From assembly GCA_030151565.1 (NCBI GenBank), contig JASLDM010000068.1, positions 1 through 29,336 of the forward strand: a stretch of DNA of 29,336 bases, read 5' to 3'. Under the pieces are notes generated by a model. It did no database searches. It was not told the DNA's origin and saw only the letters and a list, made by a program, of their open reading frames with translations. The DNA comes from Flavobacterium sp. Its GTDB lineage: Bacteria > Bacteroidota > Bacteroidia > Flavobacteriales > Flavobacteriaceae. This document shows, piece by piece, positions 1 to 6,971 of the stretch; positions within the stretch are counted from its first letter, which is position 1; each line of letters starts with the position of its first letter. The translations under genes were made by a program, and so were the position numbers.

Positions 1-130
1 ATAATATCATTTTGACCTTCAATTTGCTTAAACTCTTAAAACTCCAATTACTTCTTAGACACCAACTCTTCAAATATTACATTTCACATTTATTTACCGT
101 TCATTAAAATTTATTTTCACATATTTTCGT

Positions 131-138
131 TACCTTTA
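131..138 (+). promoter_or_regulatory. Possible -7 element upstream of the ketoacyl synthase gene
   Basis: TACCTTTA matches the Bacteroidota -7 consensus TAnnTTTG except at the last base. No clear -33 TTG element is seen. Transcription would start around 143-147, too close to the ATG at 148 but giving a leader of about 70 nt to the ATG at 214. The rest of the first 147 bases is AT-rich with no other recognisable element. Confidence 0.3.
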
Positions 139-213
139 ATATAAATCATGGGAAAAACAAATAAATACGGAGCTTTTGAAAAGCTTTCATTCCCATCAAC
201 ACTCAATAAAAAA

Positions 214-1272
214 ATGAACGTTAAAATTATAGGAACGGGAAGTTACATTCCAGAGCACGCCATTACCAACCAAGATTTCGATTTATTTGATTTTCGAGAT
301 AGCGATGGTCAACCATTAAAAAATTCAAATGAACAAATCGCACGTAAACTTCAACAAATCACCGGTATTGAAGAGCGTAGGTACGTAAATGATCAATTGG
401 TATGTTCTGATATTGCTACATCTGCTGCAAAAAAAGCAATCTCTGACAGTGATATCGATCCTGAAACACTAGATTACATAATTTTTGCACATAATTTTGG
501 AGACATTAAAAAAGGAACAATCCAATCAGATATTGTGCCTAGCTTAGCTTCACGCGTAAAACACAACCTACAAATAAAAAACCCAAATTGTGTAGCATTT
601 GATGTTCTATTTGGATGCCCTGGATGGTTATTAGGAATGATTCAAGCTTATGCTTTTATGAAATCAGGTTTGGCAAATCGCTGTTTAGTTATTGGTGCCG
701 AAACACTTTCTAGAGTTATTGACTTACACGATAGAGATTCTATGATTTATGCAGATGGAGCTGGTGCTACTATTCTAGAAAACACACTTGACAATGGAGG
801 TGTTTTATCTGTAAAAAATGCTACCTATGCATTTGAAGAATCTAATTTCATTCATTTTGGAAAATCATATAATGCAGATTTAGATTGTAACACCAAATAC
901 ATTAAAATGTATGGAAGAAAAATCTACGAATTTGCATTAACACAAGTTCCTGCAGCAATGAAAGCTTGCTTAGATCAAAGCGGCGTGGCTATTACATCCA
1001 TAAAAAAAGTTATCATCCATCAAGCTAATGAAAAAATGGATGAAGCAATTGTAAAGCGATTTTACGAATTATTTGGACTTGAAATGCCGATGAATATTAT
1101 GCCAATGAATATTCAAAAACTCGGCAACAGCAGCGTTGCCACACTTCCTACTCTATATGATATGATTCTAAAAGAGCAAATGGATGATCATCGCTTACAA
1201 AAAGGAGACATTGTTTTATTTGCATCTGTTGGAGCAGGAATGAACATCAACGCAATGGTTTATCAAATTTAA
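214..1272 (+). CDS. Ketoacyl-ACP synthase III family (FabH-like) condensing enzyme
   Basis: A thiolase-fold condensing enzyme of the 3-oxoacyl-ACP synthase III family, about 352 residues, the usual length. The FabH catalytic triad is visible (numbered from the ATG at 214): Cys135 in LFGCPGW, His269 in HQAN and Asn305 in GNSSVATLP. The C-terminal glycine-rich GAGMN loop is also present. FabH starts fatty acid synthesis by condensing acyl-CoA with malonyl-ACP, but many flavobacterial paralogues do other acyl condensations. The lone setting, without fabD, fabG or acpP, does not tell which this is. The frame is open back to an ATG at 148, but that adds 22 residues (MGKTNKYGAF...) unlike any FabH N-terminus. 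MNVKIIGTGSYIPEH is the typical start, so 214 is chosen. The gene is monocistronic, as a 197-bp spacer follows. Confidence 0.88.
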   Translation: MNVKIIGTGSYIPEHAITNQDFDLFDFRDSDGQPLKNSNEQIARKLQQITGIEERRYVNDQLVCSDIATSAAKKAISDSDIDPETLDYIIFAHNFGDIKKGTIQSDIVPSLASRVKHNLQIKNPNCVAFDVLFGCPGWLLGMIQAYAFMKSGLANRCLVIGAETLSRVIDLHDRDSMIYADGAGATILENTLDNGGVLSVKNATYAFEESNFIHFGKSYNADLDCNTKYIKMYGRKIYEFALTQVPAAMKACLDQSGVAITSIKKVIIHQANEKMDEAIVKRFYELFGLEMPMNIMPMNIQKLGNSSVATLPTLYDMILKEQMDDHRLQKGDIVLFASVGAGMNINAMVYQI

Positions 1273-1300
1273 TATTTATTCCATCAATTTTGTTAAGAAT

Positions 1301-1315
1301 TAGAGTACTACTCTA
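1301..1315. repeat. 15-bp palindrome in the ketoacyl synthase-EamA spacer
   Basis: TAGAGTA-C-TACTCTA is a perfect inverted repeat with 7-bp arms around one central base, 29 bp after the ketoacyl synthase stop. It lacks a GC-rich stem and a directly following T-run, so it is a poor intrinsic terminator. The form suits a binding site for a dimeric regulator, but no regulator is encoded nearby. It may also be chance in AT-rich DNA. Confidence 0.4.
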
Positions 1316-1362
1316 GTATTAATCAAAAAAAGCAACGTATTTTTAAATATCCTTTTCAATAC

Positions 1363-1459
1363 AAAAAGGCACTTTTTTAATCTTTTATATTCAGTATTTT
1401 TGCACCGAAAATTCGGAGATCAATACCGTTTTATGAAAGGTACATAAAAGTGCCTTTTT
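1363..1459. repeat. 14-bp perfect inverted repeat bracketing the EamA promoter
   Basis: The left arm AAAAAGGCACTTTT (1363-1376) and the right arm AAAAGTGCCTTTTT (1446-1459) are exact reverse complements, separated by 69 bp. The left arm falls where the -33 region of the promoter at 1395-1402 would lie. The right arm ends 10 bp before the EamA ATG, over the ribosome-binding region. A short palindrome, CCGAA-AA-TTCGG (1405-1416), sits at the expected transcription start. TACC (1424-1427) and GGTA (1439-1442) could form a further leader hairpin. The structure could be a looping operator, a read-through RNA stem hiding the start, or the ends of a 97-bp mobile-derived repeat. Confidence 0.6.
1395..1402 (+). 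promoter_or_regulatory. Probable -7 element for the EamA gene
   Basis: TATTTTTG is an exact match to the Bacteroidota TAnnTTTG -7 consensus. It predicts a start near 1408 and a leader of about 60 nt. No good TTTG -33 element is present at 19-21 bp. The left arm of the 14-bp inverted repeat occupies that position. Confidence 0.55.
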
Positions 1460-1469
1460 ATATACTATT

Positions 1470-2396
1470 ATGAGGCTAGACAATAAATACTGGGGATTTG
1501 CATCGGCTATATTTGCCGCACTACTATGGGGTGTTTCAGGTACTTTTGCACAATTTTTATTTAGAGAAAAAGAATTCAATGCCGAATGGCTAGTTACTAT
1601 TCGCTTATTAATTTCAGGGATTTTAATGCTTTGCTTAGGTCTGGTACAACGCAATCCTGAAATATGGACCATTTGGAAAAACAAAAAAGATGCACGCCAA
1701 TTAGTTTCCTTTAGCATCTTTGGAATGCTGACAGTTCAGTATACGTATTTCGCTGCAATCCTACATTCAAACGCTGCAACAGCTACCGTATTGCAATATA
1801 TGGGTCCTGTTTTTATTGCAATCTACCTAGCGCTTCGTTTAAAGAAAATGCCTAAACTAATTGAGTTTTTTGCTATCGGATTAGCAATGATGGGAACTTT
1901 TTTATTAGTAACCCATGGAAACATCAATAGTTTAAACATTTCTCCTACTGCATTTTTCTGGGGTATTATTTCTGCAGTGGCCTTGGCTGCATATACACTT
2001 TTGCCTATTCATTTATTAAAAAAATATAGTCCCATAGTAATTATAGGCTGGGCCATGTTACTTGCAGGAATTGTGATGAGCCTATTCCATCCTCCATTTA
2101 AACTTGAAGGTATCTGGGATCAAGAGACATTTTGGGCTGTAGGTTTTATAATTGTACTCGGAACGCTTATCCCATTTTATATTTTTTTAACCGCAATAAA
2201 AAACATCGGTCCGCAAAGAGCGAGCTTATTAGCCTGTGCAGAACCTCTTTCGGCCGCCCTAATTGCAGTCATTTGGCTAGGTGTGGATTTTGGATGGATG
2301 GATTGGATTGGTAGTGGATGTATTATTGCGACAATACTTTTACTAACGCAAATTAAGAAAAAAGAAATCCCTGACGACGGGAAAGAATTACTTTAA
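1470..2396 (+). CDS. EamA/RhaT family (DMT superfamily) inner-membrane transporter
   Basis: 308 residues with about ten hydrophobic segments arranged as two EamA repeats (roughly residues 8-140 and 160-292). This is the standard drug/metabolite transporter layout. The first repeat opens with a small-residue helix containing ALLWGVSGTFAQ. The second repeat ends with the conserved GPQRASLLACAEPLSAALIA segment typical of the family. EamA members usually export amino acids, nucleotides or other small metabolites; substrate cannot be read from sequence. The C-terminus is a short charged cytoplasmic tail (KKKEIPDDGKELL). The gene has its own promoter at 1395 in a repeat-rich spacer, suggesting specific regulation. 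It converges with the flippase gene, with only 10 bp between the two stops and no terminator hairpin there. Confidence 0.88.
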   Translation: MRLDNKYWGFASAIFAALLWGVSGTFAQFLFREKEFNAEWLVTIRLLISGILMLCLGLVQRNPEIWTIWKNKKDARQLVSFSIFGMLTVQYTYFAAILHSNAATATVLQYMGPVFIAIYLALRLKKMPKLIEFFAIGLAMMGTFLLVTHGNINSLNISPTAFFWGIISAVALAAYTLLPIHLLKKYSPIVIIGWAMLLAGIVMSLFHPPFKLEGIWDQETFWAVGFIIVLGTLIPFYIFLTAIKNIGPQRASLLACAEPLSAALIAVIWLGVDFGWMDWIGSGCIIATILLLTQIKKKEIPDDGKELL

Positions 2397-2406
2397 GACT
2401 GAGTCA

Positions 2407-3882
2407 TCAAGGTAGAAAGCTCTTGATTTTTTCGATTATTTGGTTAATGCCATAAGTTACACTCGGCGCCCAATTAAACTTGTAAACCACAAACAAATCA
2501 AACACAACTATTAATGTAACTTTATAAAGTAAAGTGCCTAAAGAGTAAGAAGTAATAGGCAATAAAAAAACGATACTTGCTACGACCAAAATAAAAAGAA
2601 ACATTTTTAGAAAAGCCAAGTCAAAAGGCCATAGCTTCATTTTAGAATAAATAAAAAGTGTTTTCGAAATATTATACAACATAAGAGACGCCAAAGACGC
2701 GTAGGCAACCCCTTGTATCCCAAAATTAGTTTGCGTTAAAAACAACCAATTTAAAACAACATTAAGCACCATTAATGAAAGGATTGCCAACAGATTAAAT
2801 CGATAGTACTTTGAATACGATATAATCTCAGTATTAAATCCAGTAGCCATATTGATTACTACATTTATTCCTAAAAGATATATTATCGGTATTGAAGGCG
2901 CTAAACTTTCATAAGTAGGCAATAATTTAAACAGAGGCTCAATACCAACAAAAACACAAGAGAACAAAACGGCTCCAATAAAAAAAAGTGTCTTACAAAC
3001 CTCTTTGTACTTGTTGTTTAATTCCTTCCAAGCACCTTGTTTAATATAGTCTGAGATCACAGGAGCATAAAGCGCAAACACCCCTGTAGCTGGAATTGCT
3101 AAAGTGGATGCAAGTGTTACACCAATACTATAAGTTCCGTTAGCTTCAAAAGAGATGAACTCTGGAATCATCAATGAATCTACACGAAAAGCAAAAAAAG
3201 CCCCAAAACTTCCTGCAAATGAATACAAACTATAGGCGTAATATTTTTTCTTGGGAATACTTTTAAACAACTCGTCGTAGTGCTTCGATAAACGGAATGG
3301 ATCTTGAAGATAAACATATCGTCCTACTAGAACAACGACGACGCCGTAGGCAAACACATACCACCATATTGCGTGAGAAATAGAAACAGCTGCAGATATA
3401 ACAAGTAAAAAAACAGCTGGCAAAGCTATTTTTGGAATTATTTTCTCATAGAAAGTAGGCACTGATAATTTCTGTAAGTGCGTAGCTTGTCGCTTAAAGA
3501 TTTCAATATAAGCCATAAAAATGGCCAACGGATATGCATACCATAAATAAATCTTATTTTCTGATGTAGCATATACACTGTAAAATAAAAGCAGTACTCC
3601 AAGAAATATGGAAATTTTAGCTATTGATAACAAACTAAATCCGAAAAGCTTTTCTTGTAATTTTTTGGAAAGGGTGGGATAAAAATTGATTAATGCATTT
3701 GTACTTCCCAAAACCATTATTGGAAATAAGATCTGAGCCCAAGCATCTACAAAACGCACAATACCGAGCATCTCTTTATTTTGAGGATAAATCAATACTG
3801 TTGAAACAACTCCAATAGCCACTCCAATATAATTGATTATAGTAAAAAGCGCTGCTTGTTTTGCAGAAATTTTACGTCCCAT
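2407..3882 (-). CDS. Wzx-like oligosaccharide flippase / polysaccharide biosynthesis membrane protein
   Basis: 491 residues, almost wholly hydrophobic, with about 12-14 predicted membrane helices, matching the MOP/MATE-like polysaccharide exporter superfamily in length and pattern. The N-terminal amphipathic MGRKISAKQAALFTI followed by a first helix is typical. The segment FFAFRVDSLMIPEFIS resembles the conserved seventh-helix region of Wzx-like flippases. Such proteins flip undecaprenol-linked oligosaccharides across the inner membrane during O-antigen, capsule or exopolysaccharide synthesis. The next genes, transcribed divergently, are a methyltransferase and a GT2 glycosyltransferase, which fits a surface-glycan role. 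No polymerase or ligase lies in the window, so the glycan is unknown. The start is the first ATG, 16 bp from a good -7 element. Confidence 0.82.
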   Translation of the reverse strand: MGRKISAKQAALFTIINYIGVAIGVVSTVLIYPQNKEMLGIVRFVDAWAQILFPIMVLGSTNALINFYPTLSKKLQEKLFGFSLLSIAKISIFLGVLLLFYSVYATSENKIYLWYAYPLAIFMAYIEIFKRQATHLQKLSVPTFYEKIIPKIALPAVFLLVISAAVSISHAIWWYVFAYGVVVVLVGRYVYLQDPFRLSKHYDELFKSIPKKKYYAYSLYSFAGSFGAFFAFRVDSLMIPEFISFEANGTYSIGVTLASTLAIPATGVFALYAPVISDYIKQGAWKELNNKYKEVCKTLFFIGAVLFSCVFVGIEPLFKLLPTYESLAPSIPIIYLLGINVVINMATGFNTEIISYSKYYRFNLLAILSLMVLNVVLNWLFLTQTNFGIQGVAYASLASLMLYNISKTLFIYSKMKLWPFDLAFLKMFLFILVVASIVFLLPITSYSLGTLLYKVTLIVVFDLFVVYKFNWAPSVTYGINQIIEKIKSFLP

Positions 3883-3897
3883 ACATGATAATTTTTA

Positions 3898-3905
3898 CAA
3901 ATATA
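3898..3905 (-). promoter_or_regulatory. Probable -7 element for the flippase gene
   Basis: Read on the minus strand this is TATATTTG, an exact TAnnTTTG match. It gives a very short leader of around 10 nt to the ATG at 3882. It pairs back to back with the plus-strand -7 element at 3938-3945. No clear -33 element is seen. Confidence 0.45.
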
Positions 3906-3937
3906 CTTTCTTAAAATGGTAAAGTATTATTTTTTCA

Positions 3938-3945
3938 TAACTTTG
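3938..3945 (+). promoter_or_regulatory. Probable -7 element for the methyltransferase-glycosyltransferase pair
   Basis: TAACTTTG is an exact TAnnTTTG match. The predicted start near 3952 lies downstream of the ATG at 3916, which marks the first residues of the longest frame as untranslated. It supports ATG 3973 (leader of about 21 nt) as the true start. Confidence 0.5.
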
Positions 3946-3972
3946 TCTATCACAGAAATGATAAGGAAATTT

Positions 3973-4494
3973 ATGTACGAAAATAATTATCCTAAGGAAC
4001 GCTTTCAAATCACTTTAGATTTCATTGCTAAACACTTAGACAAACAAGAATCAATCTTGGATTTAGGAGTTCAGAATCCCTTATCGGATCTAATGCTTTC
4101 CGAGGGCTACAAAGTAACCAATACTTGTGGAGAAGATTTAGACGACGACCAAACAATTCTTAAAGAAAAAGAGTATGACGTTTTAACAGCTTTTGAAATT
4201 ATAGAGCACCTTCTAAATCCTTACACAATCTTAAAAGCATCAAAAGCCAAAAAAATCGTAATATCTGTTCCTTTACGACTTTGGTTTACGACCGCATACA
4301 AAAGCAAAACAGATTTGCGCGACCGCCATTTTCACGAATTTGAAGACTGGCAACTAGATTGGCTCATTGAAAAAGCAGGATACACAATTATCGATAGAAA
4401 AAAATGGTGCCATAAAGTAAATAAAATTGGCATAAGACCTTTTTTACGCAGATTTACACCCCGATACTACATTGTTTATGCAGAAAAATTTTAA
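3973..4494 (+). CDS. Small class I SAM-dependent methyltransferase
   Basis: 173 residues from the ATG at 3973. It shows a class I methyltransferase core: motif I region ILDLGVQNP (about residues 28-36) and a downstream acidic strand with EIIEHL (75-80). A later element, HFHEFEDWQLDWLIEKAGY, has the usual form of the end of this fold. Motif I is degenerate, lacking the GxGxG glycines (DLGVQNP), so SAM binding is probable but not certain. The frame is open back to 3916, but a -7 promoter element lies inside that extension and those residues look non-conserved. The gene overlaps the downstream GT2 gene by 17 nt, suggesting coupled translation and a shared role in glycan synthesis. The substrate is unknown. 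Confidence 0.72.
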   Translation: MYENNYPKERFQITLDFIAKHLDKQESILDLGVQNPLSDLMLSEGYKVTNTCGEDLDDDQTILKEKEYDVLTAFEIIEHLLNPYTILKASKAKKIVISVPLRLWFTTAYKSKTDLRDRHFHEFEDWQLDWLIEKAGYTIIDRKKWCHKVNKIGIRPFLRRFTPRYYIVYAEKF

Positions 4495-5344
4495 CTTGGA
4501 ATACTATATTGTTATACCCGCGCACAATGAAGAAGCGTATATTCAAAAAACTTTAGATAGCTTAATATCGCAGACACATCTACCCAAAAAGCTAATAATC
4601 GTTAACGATAACTCTACTGATAGAACTGCAGAAATATCACAAGGTTATGTCAACAAATATCCTTGGATTGAATTGATTAACCGTCATTCGAGCCAACTTC
4701 ATTTACCAGGAAAAAAAGTCATTCAAGCATTCAACAATGGATTGGAATACTTAGATGATCATTACGACTTCATTGTCAAACTAGACGCAGACCTAATTCT
4801 TCCTTCAAACTACTTTGAAGAAATTGCCATTGCATTTACTAAAGACTCTTCATTGGGAATGGCTGGTGGATATGCATACATAGAAAAGAAAGGCAAATGG
4901 ATTATTGAAAACTTAACTGATAAAGACCATGTGCGCGGTGTGTTCAAAGCATATCGAAAAGCTTGTTTTAAGCAAATTGGAGGCCTAAAACCAGAAATGG
5001 GCTGGGATACAGTAGATGAGCTACTTTGTCATTTTTACGGATGGAAAATCATAACATTACCTCATCTCGAGGTTAAACATCTAAAACCAACAGGTTCGAC
5101 ATATGACAAAACTGCAAGATTCAACCAAGGCCAATCTTTTTATACCTTGCATTATGGTTTTGTCATTACATTAATTGCAGCTCTTAAGCTAGCCTCAAAA
5201 AAAAAGAAGCCGTATCTATTTATAGATTATATGCGCGGATACTGGAAAGCTAAAAATGAGAATAGACCATTTTTGGTTACACCCGAACAAGGTAAATTCA
5301 TCAGAAACTACCGCTGGAAAAAAATTAAATCTAAGATATTCTAG
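4478..5344 (+). CDS. Family 2 glycosyltransferase
   Basis: 288 residues of GT-A fold. The N-terminus has the GT2 nucleotide-binding signature YYIVIPAHNEEAYI, followed by IIVNDNSTDRT (about 39-50). The metal-binding DxD is DAD at 103-105 in VKLDADLIL. An acceptor-side region follows, with MGWDTVDELL where GT2 enzymes carry the catalytic ED-like acids. No transmembrane helix is evident apart from a modest hydrophobic stretch near 220-235, so the enzyme is probably cytoplasmic or membrane-associated. The longest frame begins with TTG at 4472; ATG 4478 is the more likely start. It overlaps the methyltransferase by 17 nt. Sugar donor and acceptor cannot be read from the sequence; GDP-mannose made by the manC product is one possible donor. 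Confidence 0.85.
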   Translation: MQKNFNLEYYIVIPAHNEEAYIQKTLDSLISQTHLPKKLIIVNDNSTDRTAEISQGYVNKYPWIELINRHSSQLHLPGKKVIQAFNNGLEYLDDHYDFIVKLDADLILPSNYFEEIAIAFTKDSSLGMAGGYAYIEKKGKWIIENLTDKDHVRGVFKAYRKACFKQIGGLKPEMGWDTVDELLCHFYGWKIITLPHLEVKHLKPTGSTYDKTARFNQGQSFYTLHYGFVITLIAALKLASKKKKPYLFIDYMRGYWKAKNENRPFLVTPEQGKFIRNYRWKKIKSKIF

Positions 5345-5412
5345 GTGTTTTTGAAATCAAACTAGCAAAAACTCATTTGGAATTGGTAATTTAGCCCAGA
5401 TATTTATTTTAT

Positions 5413-6159
5413 ATGATTAAAAAATCTTTAACCCAGATAGGACGATATTTCATAATGCTCAAAGAAGTCTTTAGTAGACCTACAAAATGGAGTGTTATGC
5501 GTGAATTAATTTTTAAAGAAATTGACGATTTAATCATTGGATCTTTAGGAATTGTTTGCTTTTTATCTTTTTTCGTAGGTGGTGTTGTAGCTATACAAAC
5601 AGCATTAAACCTTACAAACCCACTGATACCAAAATATCTTATTGGTTTTGCAACAAGACAATCCGTAATTCTTGAATTTGCTCCTACTTTTATTTCCATT
5701 ATTATGGCAGGTAAAATGGGTTCTTTCATTACTTCAAGTATCGGTACCATGCGCGTAACCGAACAAATCGATGCCTTAGAAGTTATGGGGATTAATTCTC
5801 TAAACTACTTGGTGTTTCCGAAAATGGTAGCAGTTTCACTTTATCCTTTTGTAATCGGAATCAGCATGTTTTTGGGAATTCTAGGAGGTTGGTTTGGAGG
5901 TGTTTTTGGAGGTTTTTTAACTTCGGAACAATTCATCACTGGTTTACAAGATACATTTATTCCTTTCCATATTGTTTATGCCTTTATTAAAACAGCAATT
6001 TTTGGTTTTCTATTGGCTACAATTCCTTCTTTTTATGGCTATTACATGAAAGGTGGGGCTTTAGAGGTTGGAAAAGCTAGTACAACAGCATTCGTTTGGA
6101 CATCTGTAGCGATAATCTTAACCAACTATTTATTAACTCAATTACTATTAAGCAACTAA
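5413..6159 (+). CDS. mlaE: MlaE-type ABC transporter permease (MCE lipid transport)
   Basis: 248 residues with the MlaE/YrbE permease pattern: an amphipathic N-terminus with RPTKWSVMRELI, about five or six membrane segments, and the family core containing RQSVILEFAPTF, AGKMGS and GTMRVTEQIDALEVMGI. In the Mla system the MlaE dimer forms the inner-membrane channel through which phospholipids pass between the inner membrane and periplasmic MCE proteins, keeping the outer membrane asymmetric. The gene overlaps mlaF by one nucleotide (TAATG), so the two subunits are translationally coupled. No MCE (MlaD) gene follows, unlike the enterobacterial mlaFEDCB operon. The 68-bp gap before the gene shows no convincing promoter, so it may be read with the upstream glycan genes. 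Confidence 0.92.
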   Translation: MIKKSLTQIGRYFIMLKEVFSRPTKWSVMRELIFKEIDDLIIGSLGIVCFLSFFVGGVVAIQTALNLTNPLIPKYLIGFATRQSVILEFAPTFISIIMAGKMGSFITSSIGTMRVTEQIDALEVMGINSLNYLVFPKMVAVSLYPFVIGISMFLGILGGWFGGVFGGFLTSEQFITGLQDTFIPFHIVYAFIKTAIFGFLLATIPSFYGYYMKGGALEVGKASTTAFVWTSVAIILTNYLLTQLLLSN

Positions 6160-6929
6160 TGATTGAAGTAAAAAATATAGTAAAATCCTTTGATGGCGTA
6201 CAAGTTCTTAAAGGGATCAGTACTACTTTCGAAACTGGTAAAACGAATTTAATTATTGGCCAAAGTGGATCTGGAAAGACCGTTATGCTCAAAACACTTT
6301 TGGGAGTACATACGCCTGACTCTGGAGAGATTTTATTTGATGGACGTGTTTACGCACAATTAGATGCCAAAGAAAGACGCGATTTACGAACAGAAATAGG
6401 AATGGTTTTTCAAGGAAGCGCCCTTTTTGATTCTATGAATGTAGAGCAAAACATTTCTTTTCCTTTACGCATGTTTACTAATAAAACAGCTAAAGAAGTA
6501 CAAATGCGTACTGATGAAGTAATAGAGCGTGTAAATTTAAATGGCGCTAATAAGAAAATGCCTTCAGAAATTTCTGGTGGGATGCAAAAAAGGGTTGCCA
6601 TTGCAAGAGCAATTGTAAATAACCCTAAATATCTTTTTTGTGATGAACCAAACTCTGGATTAGACCCTAAAACAGCTATTGTCATTGATAATCTTATCCA
6701 AGAGATCACACATGAATACCAAATCACCACCGTTATTAACACACACGATATGAACTCAGTACTCGAGATTGGCGAACATATTGTATTCTTAAAAAACGGT
6801 TTATTAGCTTGGACTGGAAACCATAAAGAAATCATTCGAACCGACAATGAAGATTTGGTTGACTTTGTATATTCTTCCGAGTTATTCAAAGAAATCAGAC
6901 GCGTGAGTTTGGCTATGGATAAAAAATAG
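6159..6929 (+). CDS. mlaF: MlaF-type ABC transporter ATPase (MCE lipid transport)
   Basis: 256 residues, a complete ABC ATPase. Walker A is GQSGSGKT (34-41), the Q-loop is near Gln85 in GMVFQGSALFD, and the signature is SGGMQKRVAIARA (from 139). Walker B and the D-loop form YLFCDEPNSGLDP (158-170), and the H-loop is NTHD with His196. SGGMQ followed by KR is typical of the MlaF/Mkl subgroup. The protein powers lipid movement through the MlaE dimer. The start at 6159 overlaps the last base of the mlaE stop codon. The frame is open 21 codons further upstream, but those lie inside mlaE and do not look like an ABC N-terminus. A strong terminator follows 3 bp after the stop. Confidence 0.94.
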   Translation: MIEVKNIVKSFDGVQVLKGISTTFETGKTNLIIGQSGSGKTVMLKTLLGVHTPDSGEILFDGRVYAQLDAKERRDLRTEIGMVFQGSALFDSMNVEQNISFPLRMFTNKTAKEVQMRTDEVIERVNLNGANKKMPSEISGGMQKRVAIARAIVNNPKYLFCDEPNSGLDPKTAIVIDNLIQEITHEYQITTVINTHDMNSVLEIGEHIVFLKNGLLAWTGNHKEIIRTDNEDLVDFVYSSELFKEIRRVSLAMDKK

Positions 6930-6932
6930 AAT

Positions 6933-6971
6933 AAAAAAAAACCTGAAAAGAAATCTTTTCAGGTTTTTTTT
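6933..6971. terminator. Bidirectional intrinsic terminator after mlaF and the DUF389 gene
   Basis: Stem CCTGAAAAG (6942-6950), loop AAAT, stem CTTTTCAGG (6955-6963), flanked by a 9-A run on the left and an 8-T run on the right. It therefore works on both strands. It lies between convergent genes, just after the mlaF stop; its right T-run includes the last bases of the DUF389 stop codon. Confidence 0.9.

Noticed and set aside
148..213. N-terminal extension of the ketoacyl synthase
   Set aside because: The added 22 residues are unlike FabH N-termini, and MNVKIIGTGSYIPE begins exactly at the fold start.
1405..1442. Leader of the EamA gene as a known riboswitch
   Set aside because: Two short hairpins can be drawn, but no conserved core of SAM, preQ1, TPP, guanidine or other familiar riboswitch classes is visible.
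5376..5408. TTTG-N21-TATTTATT as a promoter for mlaE
   Set aside because: The -7 part misses two consensus positions and lies 4 bp before the ATG, leaving no room for a transcript start upstream of the gene.
5409..5750. 113-codon open frame antisense to mlaE
   Set aside because: Its sequence is a by-product of the conserved mlaE codons; no start signal or family resemblance.
6410..6889. 159-codon open frame on the minus strand inside mlaF
   Set aside because: It is antisense to an intact ABC ATPase with all motifs, has no recognisable protein features and no ribosome-binding or promoter context.
6933..6971. Inverted repeat as a mobile-element end
   Set aside because: A GC-containing stem with A- and T-runs exactly between convergent stops is a standard bidirectional terminator.
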